Assembly: GCA_964640955.1 (NCBI GenBank)
Contig: CAZXJI010000005.1
Coordinates: 94,431 to 158,430, forward strand
DNA from: CAXXOK01 sp964640955
GTDB taxonomy: Bacteria > Bacillota > Clostridia > Christensenellales > Aristaeellaceae
Reading direction: 5' to 3'
DNA length: 64,000 bases
In this document: positions 6,533-15,389 of the stretch, piece by piece
Layout: every line of letters begins with the position of its first letter
Numbering within the stretch: position 1 is the stretch's first letter
The notes under the pieces: model-generated
Seen by the model: the letters and a program-made list of their open reading frames with translations, nothing else
Database searches by the model: none
Told to the model about the DNA's origin: nothing
Position numbers and translations under genes: made by a program

Positions 6533-8434
6533 CTAGGCCTCGGGAAGCCATACGCGCATCTCGTTGAGGCCCCGGTTGCTCCACGCGTAGTAGGGGATCA
6601 GGGTGATGGCGCAGGGTTCGGTTTCGGGGCGGCGATAGGTGTACAGCTCCCCGTCGTCCCGTACCCGGCGGCCTTTCACCGTAAGGAGCGTTATCCCGCC
6701 GAGGATATCGGAAGGCGCGGCGGCGACCTCCGCGTCCGGCTCCGCGAGCAGGTCGAGCACCCGGCCGCCGTTGTCCGCACCCTCGGCGCAGTAGACCAGC
6801 GGCCCGCGCGTAAAAGCGACTCTGTGGCTGTCCGCGCCGACGCGGGTGGAGGGGTACACGCGGCGCGGCGCCATGGAAAGGGTCGCGGTCACCTCGTCCC
6901 CGTCCGCGAACGGGCCGGGGAGATAGGCGTAGCCGTCGCGGTCCTCACGGGCGGCCGGCGCGCCGTTTCGCAGGATCTCGGTATGCTCGCTCCAGGCGGG
7001 CAGGCGAAGGGCGAACGCCCTGTCGATCGGCCCGTTCGGCGCTTCGAAGCGGAGGCGCAGCGTTCCTCCGGCGGGGTAATCGGTCGTGAGCGTAACCGAC
7101 GCGCCGCCGTCCAGCATCAGCCGCCCGGCCGCGAACAGGTGCGCGTAAACGGTATCCGCATCCATCCCCCAGGCGTAGCGGCCCAGCGAGGTTAACAGCC
7201 GCGCCGCGTTGGGCGGGCAGCAGGCGCAGGTGAACCACTTGGGGCGCTGGGGCAGGGCGTGGCGCAGGGGCGCCGCCTCGCCGGAGACGCCCGGCACGGC
7301 TTCGAGGGGATTAACGTAGAAGAAGCGTTTGCCATCCAGCTGGATGCCCGCTAGCACGCAGTTGTACAGCGCGCGTTCCATCACGTCGGCGTATTCGCCG
7401 CGCGCTTCCATCTCCAGCATCCGCCGCGCGAAAAAGACGAGGCCCACCGCCGCGCAGGTCTCGGCGTAGGCGGTATCGTTGGGCAGATGGTAGTCCCTGG
7501 TGAACGCCTCGCCCTCGTAGGCCGAGCCGATGGCGCCCGTCACGTACATCCTGCGATGCGCGATGCTGTTAAAAAGCGCCCGGCAGGACGCCTTGAGCGA
7601 TTCGTCGCCGGTTTCCAGCGCCACGTCCGCCATGCCGGAATACAGGTACACCGCGCGCACCGCGTGGCCCACGGCGTCGCGCTGCTCGCGCACGGGCAGG
7701 TGGGTCTGCGCGTATTCGCGGTGGGTGGGGTCCGTGTTCCACACGCTCCAGGGCGCCAGCTCCCGCTCGTGCACGAAAAAATCCGAACCGCGCCGGTCGA
7801 CGAAGCGCTTCGCCAACAGATAATAGTCCTTTTCCCCCGTCAGGCGGTAGAGACGCATCAGCGCCAGCTCCACCTCGGGATGGCCGGGGAAGCCGTCGCG
7901 GTCCTCGGTGATGAAATGGCGCACCATATGGTCGGCCATTCGTCGCATTACGTTCAGCAGTTCGGTTTTGCCCGTGCATTCGGCGAAAGCCACGGCCGCT
8001 TCGATCATATGCCCGGCGCAGTACAGCTCGTGCGCCTCCTCCAGGTTCGTCCAGCGCTTGCCGGGATCCTTGACGGTGAAGTAGGTGTTCAGGTAACCGT
8101 CCGGGTGCTGCGCCCGCCCGATGAGGACGACGGCTTCGTCCACGCGCCTGTCCAGTCGGGCATCCGGCCGGATACGCAGGGAGTAGGCGGCGGCTTCCAG
8201 CCACTTGGCCACGTCGCTGTCCTGGAACACCATGCCGTAAAAGGTACCCTCGCAGCTTCCGGTGGCCAGCTTCTGCGCGGCCATCTGGAAGTTTTCAAAC
8301 GCGTGGCTCTTGTCCGCACCTTCGACCCTGTCCCACAGGATCGCTTCCTGGTAGGGGATCACCTCGCGGATCACGAGATCCTCATAGCGGTTCATAAAGC
8401 CGGGGAGGGAGGTAAAGCGGTTCAGCGTATCCAT
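6533..8434 (-). CDS. GH127 beta-L-arabinofuranosidase-like glycosidase
   Basis: 633 aa. The protein aligns by motif with the Bifidobacterium GH127 enzyme HypBA1: the Cys nucleophile/zinc cluster is conserved as Glu325 and Cys327 (YAETCA) with Cys405-Cys406 (CACCPPN), spaced as in the known enzyme, and Glu309 (EGEAF) is at the acid/base position. The N-terminal (alpha/alpha)6 barrel and the C-terminal beta domains (from ~450) are full length. No signal peptide, so it acts in the cytoplasm on imported arabinosides. The start at 8434 has AGAAGGAG 8 nt upstream; the longer open frame runs into lacI. It lies 65 bp downstream of the LacI gene and is probably co-transcribed. Some GH127 members act on other furanosides or pyranosides. 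Confidence 0.87.
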   Translation of the reverse strand: MDTLNRFTSLPGFMNRYEDLVIREVIPYQEAILWDRVEGADKSHAFENFQMAAQKLATGSCEGTFYGMVFQDSDVAKWLEAAAYSLRIRPDARLDRRVDEAVVLIGRAQHPDGYLNTYFTVKDPGKRWTNLEEAHELYCAGHMIEAAVAFAECTGKTELLNVMRRMADHMVRHFITEDRDGFPGHPEVELALMRLYRLTGEKDYYLLAKRFVDRRGSDFFVHERELAPWSVWNTDPTHREYAQTHLPVREQRDAVGHAVRAVYLYSGMADVALETGDESLKASCRALFNSIAHRRMYVTGAIGSAYEGEAFTRDYHLPNDTAYAETCAAVGLVFFARRMLEMEARGEYADVMERALYNCVLAGIQLDGKRFFYVNPLEAVPGVSGEAAPLRHALPQRPKWFTCACCPPNAARLLTSLGRYAWGMDADTVYAHLFAAGRLMLDGGASVTLTTDYPAGGTLRLRFEAPNGPIDRAFALRLPAWSEHTEILRNGAPAAREDRDGYAYLPGPFADGDEVTATLSMAPRRVYPSTRVGADSHRVAFTRGPLVYCAEGADNGGRVLDLLAEPDAEVAAAPSDILGGITLLTVKGRRVRDDGELYTYRRPETEPCAITLIPYYAWSNRGLNEMRVWLPEA

Positions 8435-8499
8435 CCGAAGTGCTCCTTCTGCTTGTTCATCATGCGGTCGTCGGCCCGCTTTCCGCGGCGCGGCGGCGT

Positions 8500-9516
8500 T
8501 TATGCCCGGTCGGGCAGGCGGCAGCTGCCGCGGCACACCAGCCGCACCGGGAACACGACCTCCCGCGGGGGCGAATCGTCCCCCAGAATACGGCGGTTCA
8601 ACAGTGCGAAGGCCTCCCGCGCCAGCTCCCGCATGTTTCCGTCGATGGTGCAAAGCGGAGAGGGAAAGCCGATGACGCCCTGAATATTATCAAACCCCAC
8701 CAGGCCGAAATCGCCCTGCAGGCTGCGGGAACGAATGTATTCGTACAGTTGCCACGCCTCGATATCGCAGAAAACGAAAAGCCCGGTCACGCCCTCGTCC
8801 TTCCAGCGAACCAGCTGCCCGGTGGTTTCGGCGGGTGTTCCGCTCTGGAAAAAGCGTACGTCCGCCTCGGGAATGCCCGCCTCCCGCGCGGCGCGCAGAA
8901 ACCCGTGGATGCGCCGCTCGCTGCTGTAGCTGACCTCGAAGGCGTATACGAAGGCCAGCTTGCGGTGACCCGCCTCAAGGAGGTGCCGGCCGGCCAGATA
9001 GCCGCCGGTCTCCTCGTCGCAGACGACGTAATCGCAGGCCGGGTTTTCCATGTGGCGGCTCACCAGCACGAGGGGGATGCCGGCCTGCCTGAGCAGCGCG
9101 ACGTTATCCTCGTCGTGGGGGCTGGGGAACAGCAATACGCCGTCCACCTGGCGGCCGATGGCGGTGATGATCGCCTGGCGCTCCTGGGCGGCCTTATCGC
9201 GCGAACATAAAACAAGCACGGTATAGCCGTTCTCTTCGGCGATATCGTGTATGGTGTCGATCATGATGGCGTAAAAGGGATTGGAGGCCGCGCCGACGAT
9301 CACCGCCAGGGTGCGGGAACGCCCCGAACGCAGGGAGCTGGCAATGTTGTTGCGCACGTAGCCCATTTCGTCGGCGACCTTCTGGATGTAGGCGCACGTG
9401 CTTTTGGCGATGTCGGGTTTGTTCTGGAGGGCTCTGGAAACGGTGTTGACGGTGTAGCCCGTCGCGGCCGCGATATCCTGCAACAGCACGCGTTTCGGCC
9501 CTGCCTGACGCCCCAT
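8500..9516 (-). CDS. LacI-family regulator of the arabinoside locus
   Basis: 338 aa. An N-terminal helix-turn-helix (LQDIAAATGYTVNTVSRALQ, residues ~11-30) is followed by the hinge and a periplasmic-binding-like sensor domain (LAVIVGAASNPFYAIMID, LVLVSRHMENP, GLVGFDNIQGV). ATG 9516 is preferred over ATG 9522 because GAGGG has proper spacing to it. The gene is divergent from the importer operon; a perfect palindrome with the TTAACGTTAA core at 9623-9640 sits just after the importer's -10 box and is the obvious operator. It should repress in the absence of an arabinose-containing inducer. The nature of the inducer is inferred from the GH127 and GH51 neighbours. Confidence 0.88.
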   Translation of the reverse strand: MGRQAGPKRVLLQDIAAATGYTVNTVSRALQNKPDIAKSTCAYIQKVADEMGYVRNNIASSLRSGRSRTLAVIVGAASNPFYAIMIDTIHDIAEENGYTVLVLCSRDKAAQERQAIITAIGRQVDGVLLFPSPHDEDNVALLRQAGIPLVLVSRHMENPACDYVVCDEETGGYLAGRHLLEAGHRKLAFVYAFEVSYSSERRIHGFLRAAREAGIPEADVRFFQSGTPAETTGQLVRWKDEGVTGLFVFCDIEAWQLYEYIRSRSLQGDFGLVGFDNIQGVIGFPSPLCTIDGNMRELAREAFALLNRRILGDDSPPREVVFPVRLVCRGSCRLPDRA

Positions 9517-9544
9517 AGGCATCCCTCGTTCCGAGTTTTTTCCA

Positions 9545-9573
9545 AGTCTACCATATGTTCGGACATTTGTCAA
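9545..9573 (-). promoter_or_regulatory. Sigma-A promoter for lacI-GH127
   Basis: Minus strand TTGACA (9573-9568), a 17-bp spacer and TAGACT (9550-9545). Its -35 lies only 7 bp from the -35 of the divergent importer promoter, so the two promoters are back to back and RNA polymerase binding may be mutually exclusive. Confidence 0.75.
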
Positions 9574-9580
9574 TTTAGTG

Positions 9581-9609
9581 TTGACAAATCCGACAGGATG
9601 TGGTATATT
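9581..9609 (+). promoter_or_regulatory. Sigma-A promoter for the arabinoside importer operon
   Basis: TTGACA (9581-9586), exactly 17 bp, TATATT (9604-9609). The palindromic operator begins 14 bp after the -10, covering the transcription start. Confidence 0.9.
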
Positions 9610-9622
9610 TCTATTTAGAGAA

Positions 9623-9640
9623 TACATTAACGTTAATGTA
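9623..9640. promoter_or_regulatory. LacI-type operator
   Basis: A perfect 18-bp palindrome with the arms TACATTAAC and GTTAATGTA and a central CpG, as is usual for LacI-family operators. Its place just downstream of the importer -10 indicates repression by blocking transcription start. Confidence 0.88.
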
Positions 9641-9765
9641 ACGACCACGACATGGGGAGATGTGCGTAGGTTCTCTTGTCAACGAATAATTTGTACGTAC
9701 AAAATCTCCATTTATATCCGTACCTGAGGCGCACGTGCGCTTCCAATATAGAAGGAGGGAAATCC

Positions 9766-11064
9766 ATGAAAAAGTTTCTCGCTCTGGTACTGGCCGTGTG
9801 CATGCTGCTCGGATTGATGAGCTTCGCTTCGGCCGAGGCAACCCCCACCAAGCTGACGCTGTGGACGTTCATCAGCCAACATGACGCCTACTATTACAGC
9901 CTGGCCGATTCCTGGAACGCCGAACATCCCGACCAGCAGATCGACCTTGAGTGCGTGACGCTGGGCTACGACGAAATGCACAACAAACTGAAGGTCGCGC
10001 TGCAGTCCGGCGAGGGCGCGCCCGACATCTGCGACGTGGAAGTCGGCCAGTTCCCCAACATCCTGGCTTACAGCGATCATCTGGTCGAGCTGGAAAGCTA
10101 CATGGGTGACTACATGAGCGAACTGGTGAAGTCCCGCCTGGATCTCTATTCCAAAGGCGGCCACCTCTACGGCATCCCCTACCACATCGGCGCGACCGTG
10201 ACGTTCTACAACGTGCCCATGCTGGAGGCCGCCGGCATCGACTACACCACCATCAAGACCTGGGACGACTGGTACAACGCCGGCCTGAAGCTGAAGGAAA
10301 GCAATCCCGACGTGTACATGGGCAATGTGGAAACCAGCACCCAGTGGCAGACCGCTCTGATGATCACCCAGCAGGGCGTCGACTTCGTGGACAATACCGA
10401 CGAGGACAACCCCGTGGCTACCATCAACACGCCCGAAATGCTCAAGGCCGTTGAGACCCAGCAGAGCTGGCTCAACGCCGGGATCGCCATGGTTTGCCCG
10501 GGCGGCCAGGTGGATACCGAAGAAGGCAAGGCTTGGCTGGCCACCAACGTGTGCGCCTCCGTCACCATGCCGCTGTGGTACATGAGCCGCTTCACCGATG
10601 AGATCGGCGACGCCTGCAAGGGCATCTACGCCATCTCCACCTGCCCCGTGTTCGAAGAGGGCCAGAGCCAGTCCGTGGGTCTGGGCGGCACCGGCACCGT
10701 GGTCGTGAAGGACAACGAGAATTACGACCTCGCCGCGCAGTTCGACGTGTACGCCAAGGCCACCAAGGCCGCCGCGGAGAAGATCTGGAGCGAGCTGGGC
10801 TTCGATCCCTGCAACATGGAAGTGTGGACCGATACGGCCGTCACGCACGATCCGACCAACAAGTTCAACCAGTACTTCCTGACCAACGCCTTCGACACGC
10901 TGCTGGCGATCAACGAAATCAAGGGCGTTGCCTCCACCTCCATCAGCCCGACCATCAACACCTATCTGGACACCACGCTTTGGAACGAAGTGTACGTGGA
11001 CGGCGCGGATGCCGCCACCGCTTTGGAAGAGGCGCAGACCGCCATCGAGGACGAACTGTTCTAA
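9766..11064 (+). CDS. ABC sugar-binding protein (arabinoside importer)
   Basis: 432 aa. Signal peptide at residues 1-27 (MKKFLALVLAVCMLLGLMSFASAEA), with cleavage likely after ASA. The mature protein is a family 1 extracellular solute-binding protein: LTLWTFISQHDAYYYSLADSWN, then the APDICDVEVGQFPNI and YGIPYHIGATVTFYNVPML segments. ATG 9766 follows a GAAGGAGGG site; upstream in-frame codons lie in the leader. First gene of an operon with two permeases and a GH51 arabinofuranosidase, so it should bind arabino-oligosaccharides at the cell surface. No ATPase gene is present; such sugar importers commonly share an MsmX-like ATPase encoded elsewhere. Confidence 0.85.
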   Translation: MKKFLALVLAVCMLLGLMSFASAEATPTKLTLWTFISQHDAYYYSLADSWNAEHPDQQIDLECVTLGYDEMHNKLKVALQSGEGAPDICDVEVGQFPNILAYSDHLVELESYMGDYMSELVKSRLDLYSKGGHLYGIPYHIGATVTFYNVPMLEAAGIDYTTIKTWDDWYNAGLKLKESNPDVYMGNVETSTQWQTALMITQQGVDFVDNTDEDNPVATINTPEMLKAVETQQSWLNAGIAMVCPGGQVDTEEGKAWLATNVCASVTMPLWYMSRFTDEIGDACKGIYAISTCPVFEEGQSQSVGLGGTGTVVVKDNENYDLAAQFDVYAKATKAAAEKIWSELGFDPCNMEVWTDTAVTHDPTNKFNQYFLTNAFDTLLAINEIKGVASTSISPTINTYLDTTLWNEVYVDGADAATALEEAQTAIEDELF

Positions 11065-11082
11065 CCTGACCTCCCCTGTACG

Positions 11083-11112
11083 GACCGGGAAGAGGGCGAC
11101 CTCTTCCCGGTC
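11083..11112 (+). terminator. Hairpin with GCGA tetraloop after the binding-protein gene
   Basis: A perfect 13-bp stem (11083-11095 with 11100-11112) closed by a GCGA tetraloop, 18 bp after the stop. No T-tract follows, so it probably stabilises or partly terminates the binding-protein message. Confidence 0.75.
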
Positions 11113-11138
11113 GATTCCAAAGATTGCGGGTGATGTTC

Positions 11139-12335
11139 ATGAGCTCGGCATCCATGGTACTTAGGGAACGGACCCGGCAGCGCAAAACCCTCTTTTTGTT
11201 CGTCGTCGGGGCGCTGATCCTGCTGGTCGGCGTCGCTGCGTTCCTGAGCCTGGGCGGCAAGGGCACGAAGTTCGACGCCGCTTACGACGCGAACGGGGAC
11301 GTTGGCGCCTTTCTGTTCGGAAGCCTTGGGGAAGGGCAGAGCTTTTCACCGCTGCAGGCCTTCTGGCTGTTTATGGCGCGCACGCGCAACGCGTGGATGC
11401 TGGGCGGACTTATACTGATCCTTCTGTACGTGCTCGTCAACCGCTCGCTGCTCTATTCCAAGTCGATCGCGCCCTACGTGTTCGTGCTTCCCTTCATCCT
11501 GACGTTCGTTATCTTCTTTATCTATCCGCTCGTCTCCACGACCGTGATGAGCTTCCAGTCCATCAAGTCCAGCTCGTCGGAATGGATCGGGCTTAAAAAC
11601 TACAACGATCTTTTCAACAACAAAACGTTCTACACCGCGGTCACCAACTCCCTGAGGTACACGGTGATCACCTGCGCGCTGCTGATACCGTTTCCGTTGT
11701 TGTTCGCCTATATGCTCAACGCCAAATCCATGAAGCTCGGGGGCATGTTCAAGGCCATTCTGTTCGTGCCGGTCCTGAGCTCCGTGGTGGTGGCCGGTAT
11801 TATTTTCCGCATGATGTTCAGCGAGCTGGACGGCGCGCTGATGAACCAGGTGCGGGGCCTCTTCGGGCTTTCGCCCATCATCTGGCTCAAGGGCGAATGG
11901 ACGGCCATGTTCGCCATGGTGCTGTTGTGCTGCTGGCGCTGGACGGGTATGAACATCCTCTACTACATGGCGGGGCTCAAGTCCATCCCCAACGACCTGT
12001 ACGAGGCCGCGGATATCGACGGCGCCAACGCCGTGCAGAAGTTCTGGCACATCGGCTGGCCGCTGCTCAAGCCCACGACCATCTACGTGCTGACCATTTC
12101 CATCTACGCGGGCCTTGCGATGTTCACCGAAAGCTACATGATTTTCGGCAACAACTCCTCGCCCAAGAACTACGGCCTGACGATCGTCGGCTATCTGTAC
12201 CGCTACGGCTTTGAAAAGGTCGACAAGTTCGGCTTCGCCTCCGCGGTCGGCCTGGTGCTGCTGCTGGGCGCGATGATCATCAACCTCCTGCAGCTGCGCA
12301 TCACCGGCGTGATCGGCAAAAGGAAGGGGGAATAA
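11139..12335 (+). CDS. Sugar ABC transporter permease, MalF/AraP type
   Basis: 398 aa. Two early hydrophobic segments (LFLFVVGALILLVGVAAF near residue 18 and MLGGLILILLYVLV near 86) form an N-terminal extension like that of MalF; the core binding-protein-dependent permease domain follows from ~110 (YVFVLPFILTFVIFFIYPLV). The coupling-helix EAA loop is EAADIDGANAVQKFWHIGWP. Three near starts are possible (11133, 11139, 11154); 11139 is chosen because GGTGAT lies just upstream. It pairs with the next gene as the heterodimeric pore of the arabinoside importer; the next gene starts 2 bp after its stop. Confidence 0.85.
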   Translation: MSSASMVLRERTRQRKTLFLFVVGALILLVGVAAFLSLGGKGTKFDAAYDANGDVGAFLFGSLGEGQSFSPLQAFWLFMARTRNAWMLGGLILILLYVLVNRSLLYSKSIAPYVFVLPFILTFVIFFIYPLVSTTVMSFQSIKSSSSEWIGLKNYNDLFNNKTFYTAVTNSLRYTVITCALLIPFPLLFAYMLNAKSMKLGGMFKAILFVPVLSSVVVAGIIFRMMFSELDGALMNQVRGLFGLSPIIWLKGEWTAMFAMVLLCCWRWTGMNILYYMAGLKSIPNDLYEAADIDGANAVQKFWHIGWPLLKPTTIYVLTISIYAGLAMFTESYMIFGNNSSPKNYGLTIVGYLYRYGFEKVDKFGFASAVGLVLLLGAMIINLLQLRITGVIGKRKGE

Positions 12336-12337
12336 TC

Positions 12338-13234
12338 GTGGTCAGTCAAACGGCTCCCGCCCAAAAGAAAAGCAAGCTCGGCTACAGCCCGGCCGCGCGC
12401 GTCGCTTTGGTGGTTTGCTTCTCCGTTTTGTCGATCTTCGTGCTCATTCCCCTGTATGCGCTGGTGCTGGGCACCTTCAAGGGCGGCGCGCAGCTGTTCA
12501 TCAGCGGGCTGAACCTGACGTTCGACCCCAGCCAGCTGCATACCCTCGCCTGGCGCTACCTGTTTACCGGCGTCATGAGCGACGGGGTGTACGAGCCGCA
12601 CGATTACTTCATCTGGTACCGCAACAGCCTGTTTATCGTCCTGGTGCAGGGGTCGCTGACGCTGCTGGTTTCCTCCTGGGTGGCCTACGGGTTTGCGATG
12701 TACCGCTTCAAGGGCAAGAACCTGCTGTTCTTCTGCGTGCTGCTGGTGATGATGATCCCCTTCGAGATTCTGATGCTGCCCATGTACACCCAGATCAACG
12801 CCATGGGCATGCGCAATTCCTACTGGGCGATCATCCTGCCCTTCCTGGCCAACATGTCCGCCATCTTCTTCTTCCGGCAGTTCCTCGTCGGCGTGCCGCC
12901 CGACCTGGTGGACGCCGGGCGCGTGGACGGCTGCACGGAGTACGGCATCTTCCTGCGCATCATCATGCCAATCCTCAAGCCCGCGTACGCGTCCATGGCG
13001 GTGCTGGTGGGCATGGCCGCGTGGAATAACCTCCTGTGGCCGATGCTGGTGATTGCCGACATGAAGAAATACACGGTGCCCATCGGGCTGAACACCCTGT
13101 GGTCGCCCTACGGCAATAACTACGACCTGATGATCACCGGATCGTGCTTCGCGATCCTACCGTTGCTGATATTGTTTCTAGCGGCGCAGAAGTTTATTAT
13201 CGAAGGCATGACGGCGGGCTCCGTAAAGGGCTGA
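12338..13234 (+). CDS. Sugar ABC transporter permease, MalG/AraQ type
   Basis: 298 aa, six membrane segments. The start is GTG 12338 with a strong AGGAAGGGGG site ending 7 nt upstream. The EAA loop DAGRVDGCTEYGIFLRIIMP and the family C-terminus FIIEGMTAGSVKG are typical of MalG/AraQ permeases of the carbohydrate-uptake-1 family. It completes the membrane part of the arabinoside importer; the GH51 gene follows 31 bp later. Confidence 0.88.
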   Translation: MVSQTAPAQKKSKLGYSPAARVALVVCFSVLSIFVLIPLYALVLGTFKGGAQLFISGLNLTFDPSQLHTLAWRYLFTGVMSDGVYEPHDYFIWYRNSLFIVLVQGSLTLLVSSWVAYGFAMYRFKGKNLLFFCVLLVMMIPFEILMLPMYTQINAMGMRNSYWAIILPFLANMSAIFFFRQFLVGVPPDLVDAGRVDGCTEYGIFLRIIMPILKPAYASMAVLVGMAAWNNLLWPMLVIADMKKYTVPIGLNTLWSPYGNNYDLMITGSCFAILPLLILFLAAQKFIIEGMTAGSVKG

Positions 13235-13265
13235 GGCCGGACCGCCACACGCGAGGAGAGATTGC

Positions 13266-14777
13266 ATGAAGACCGCCACCATGATCCTGGATCGGGATTA
13301 CGCCATCGGAACCGTCGACAAGCGCATTTATGGTTCCTTTATCGAGCACCTGGGCCGCGCGGTGTACGGCGGCATTTACGAGCCCGGCCACCCTACGGCC
13401 GACGAAAACGGCTTCCGTCGCGACGTGGCGGAGATGATCCGCAAACTGGGCGTGCCGGTCATCCGCTATCCGGGCGGCAATTTCGTTTCCGGCTTCAACT
13501 GGGAGGACAGCGTAGGGCCCCGCGACAGGCGGCCCCACCGGCTGGACCTGGCCTGGATGACCACCGAAACCAACGAGGTCGGCCTGCACGAGTTTGCCGA
13601 ATGGATCAAGCAGGTGGACTCGCAGGTGATGTACGCGGTCAACCTCGGTACCCGCGGGCCGGACGAGGCGCGAAACGTGGTGGAATACGCCAATCACCCC
13701 TCCGGCAGCTACTATAGCGACCTGCGCGTAAAAAACGGCGCCAAAGACCCCTTCGGCATCAAGCTGTGGTGCCTGGGCAACGAAATGGACGGCCCCTGGC
13801 AGATCTGCCACAAGACCGCCGTGGAGTACGGGCGCACGGCCAACGAGGCCGCCAAGCTCATGAAATGGGTCGATCCCTCCATCGAGCTGGTGGCGTGCGG
13901 CTCCTCCTCCCGTGAAATGCAGACCTACGGCGCGTGGGAGTACGAGATGCTGAACGAATGCTACGACGAGATCGACTACGTGAGCCTCCACCGCTACTAC
14001 GGCAACCGGGAGAACGATACCCCCGCGTTCCTCGCGCGCAGCGTGGACCTGGACTATTTCATCCGCGAGGTGGCTTCCATCTGCGACGCGGTGGGCGCCA
14101 AAAAGCGCAGCAAGAAGAAGCTCGGGCTGTCCTTCGACGAATGGAACGTGTGGTACCACTCCAACGAGCAGGACGGCGAGATTATCAAACAGGACAAGTG
14201 GAACCGCGCGCTGCCGCTGTTGGAGGACGTGTACAACTTCGAGGACGCGCTGCTGGTGGGCTCGATGCTCATCACCTTCCTGCGCAACGCCGACCGCGTG
14301 AAGGTCGCCTGCCTGGCGCAGCTGGTGAACGTCATCGCCCCGATCATGACCCGCAACGGCGGCGGCGTGTGGGCGCAGACCATCTACTGGCCGCTGATGC
14401 AGGCGTCCCGGTACGGCCGCGGCACGGCGCTGCGGCCGGTGGTGGAAAGCCCCGTGTACGACTGCCGGGATTTCGACGCCGTACCGCTTCTGGACGCGAC
14501 GGCGACGCTCGGCGAGGACGGATCGGTCACGATCTTCGCCGTGAACCGCGACCTGAAGGAGGACATTACGCTGTCGGTGGACCTGCGCGCGTTCGGCGCC
14601 CTGCGGTTTGCGGAGCACAGCGTGCTGCACCACGACGACGTGAAGGCCGTCAACACCGAGGCCGCGCCGGATACCGTGGTTCCCGCCGCGGGCACGCCCG
14701 GCGTGCTGGAAAACGGCAGGCTGACCGTTACCATGCCCAGCCTCAGCTGGAACGTGGTCAGGCTGACCAAGGCGTAA
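13266..14777 (+). CDS. abfA: GH51 alpha-L-arabinofuranosidase
   Basis: 503 aa, the usual length of intracellular GH51 enzymes. The retaining pair is clear: acid/base Glu173 in CLGNEMDGPWQ and nucleophile Glu292 in SFDEWNVWYH. The TIM barrel starts with RIYGSFIEHLGRAVYGGIYEP and contains IRYPGGNFVSGFNWED; a C-terminal beta-sandwich runs from ~385. There is no signal peptide. It removes alpha-L-arabinofuranosyl groups from imported oligosaccharides, complementing the beta-specific GH127 encoded across the divergent promoter. Last gene of the importer operon; a hairpin follows. Confidence 0.93.
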   Translation: MKTATMILDRDYAIGTVDKRIYGSFIEHLGRAVYGGIYEPGHPTADENGFRRDVAEMIRKLGVPVIRYPGGNFVSGFNWEDSVGPRDRRPHRLDLAWMTTETNEVGLHEFAEWIKQVDSQVMYAVNLGTRGPDEARNVVEYANHPSGSYYSDLRVKNGAKDPFGIKLWCLGNEMDGPWQICHKTAVEYGRTANEAAKLMKWVDPSIELVACGSSSREMQTYGAWEYEMLNECYDEIDYVSLHRYYGNRENDTPAFLARSVDLDYFIREVASICDAVGAKKRSKKKLGLSFDEWNVWYHSNEQDGEIIKQDKWNRALPLLEDVYNFEDALLVGSMLITFLRNADRVKVACLAQLVNVIAPIMTRNGGGVWAQTIYWPLMQASRYGRGTALRPVVESPVYDCRDFDAVPLLDATATLGEDGSVTIFAVNRDLKEDITLSVDLRAFGALRFAEHSVLHHDDVKAVNTEAAPDTVVPAAGTPGVLENGRLTVTMPSLSWNVVRLTKA

Positions 14778-14800
14778 ACGAAAGTTTTACTTTTCACCGC

Positions 14801-14834
14801 AAAGCCCGTCGCGAAACGAAAAGCGGCGGGCTTT
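14801..14834 (+). terminator. Hairpin downstream of the GH51 gene
   Basis: A 12-bp stem with one G-T pair (14801-14812 with 14823-14834) ends in CTTT. The T-run is short. Confidence 0.6.
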
Positions 14835-14995
14835 GCCGCCTCTGCGCGCGGACGGGCGCGGCCGCACGGAAAACGCCGGTGCATTTTTCCGGCGGATGCG
14901 GTATACTGGTAGCGTTCCCCGTCCGGCAAGACGGCCGGGGGGACGAAGCGACGCCGGACGCGCGAGCGCGCCCGCCGCAAAAGGAGTTAGAAAAC

Positions 14996-15355
14996 ATGAT
15001 GGATAACGCTGCCGTGCGAGCGGCGACGGAACAGCTGGCCGCGGCGATCCGCGCAAGCGACGAGTACCGGCAATACAAGACGCTGCGGGACGCGGTGATG
15101 GAAAACGAAACCAACCGCACGCTGCTCAAGGAGTACCAGCGCACCCAAACCCGGCTGCAGATGGCCGCCGTGGCGGGCAGCGACGCCAGCGCGGACGACG
15201 TGGAACGGTTTAACAGGCTCAGCGCGTTATTGTATATGAACGCCGACGTGGCGCAGTACCTGATGGCCCAGATGCGCCTGCAGCAGCTGACGGGCGAGGT
15301 GTTCCAAAGCGTGGCGCACGCGGCGGAGCTGGAAATGGATTTGCCCGGCATGTGA
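14996..15355 (+). CDS. ylbF: YlbF-family protein
   Basis: 119 aa, all helical, matching the YlbF/YmcA family (Com_YlbF): AAIRASDEYRQYKTLRDAVM, then NRTLLKEYQRTQTRLQMAA, ending in a helix before ELEMDLPGM. In Bacillus the YlbF-YmcA-YaaT complex controls RNase Y and developmental switches. AAGGAG lies 9 nt before the ATG at 14996; a second ATG follows at once. The long open frame upstream overlaps the GH51 gene and is a shadow. It is followed by mltG with 34 bp between them, probably in one operon. Confidence 0.85.
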   Translation: MMDNAAVRAATEQLAAAIRASDEYRQYKTLRDAVMENETNRTLLKEYQRTQTRLQMAAVAGSDASADDVERFNRLSALLYMNADVAQYLMAQMRLQQLTGEVFQSVAHAAELEMDLPGM

Positions 15356-15389
15356 CGCCGGCGCGAAGGAGATTACGGGAGGCGGAACG

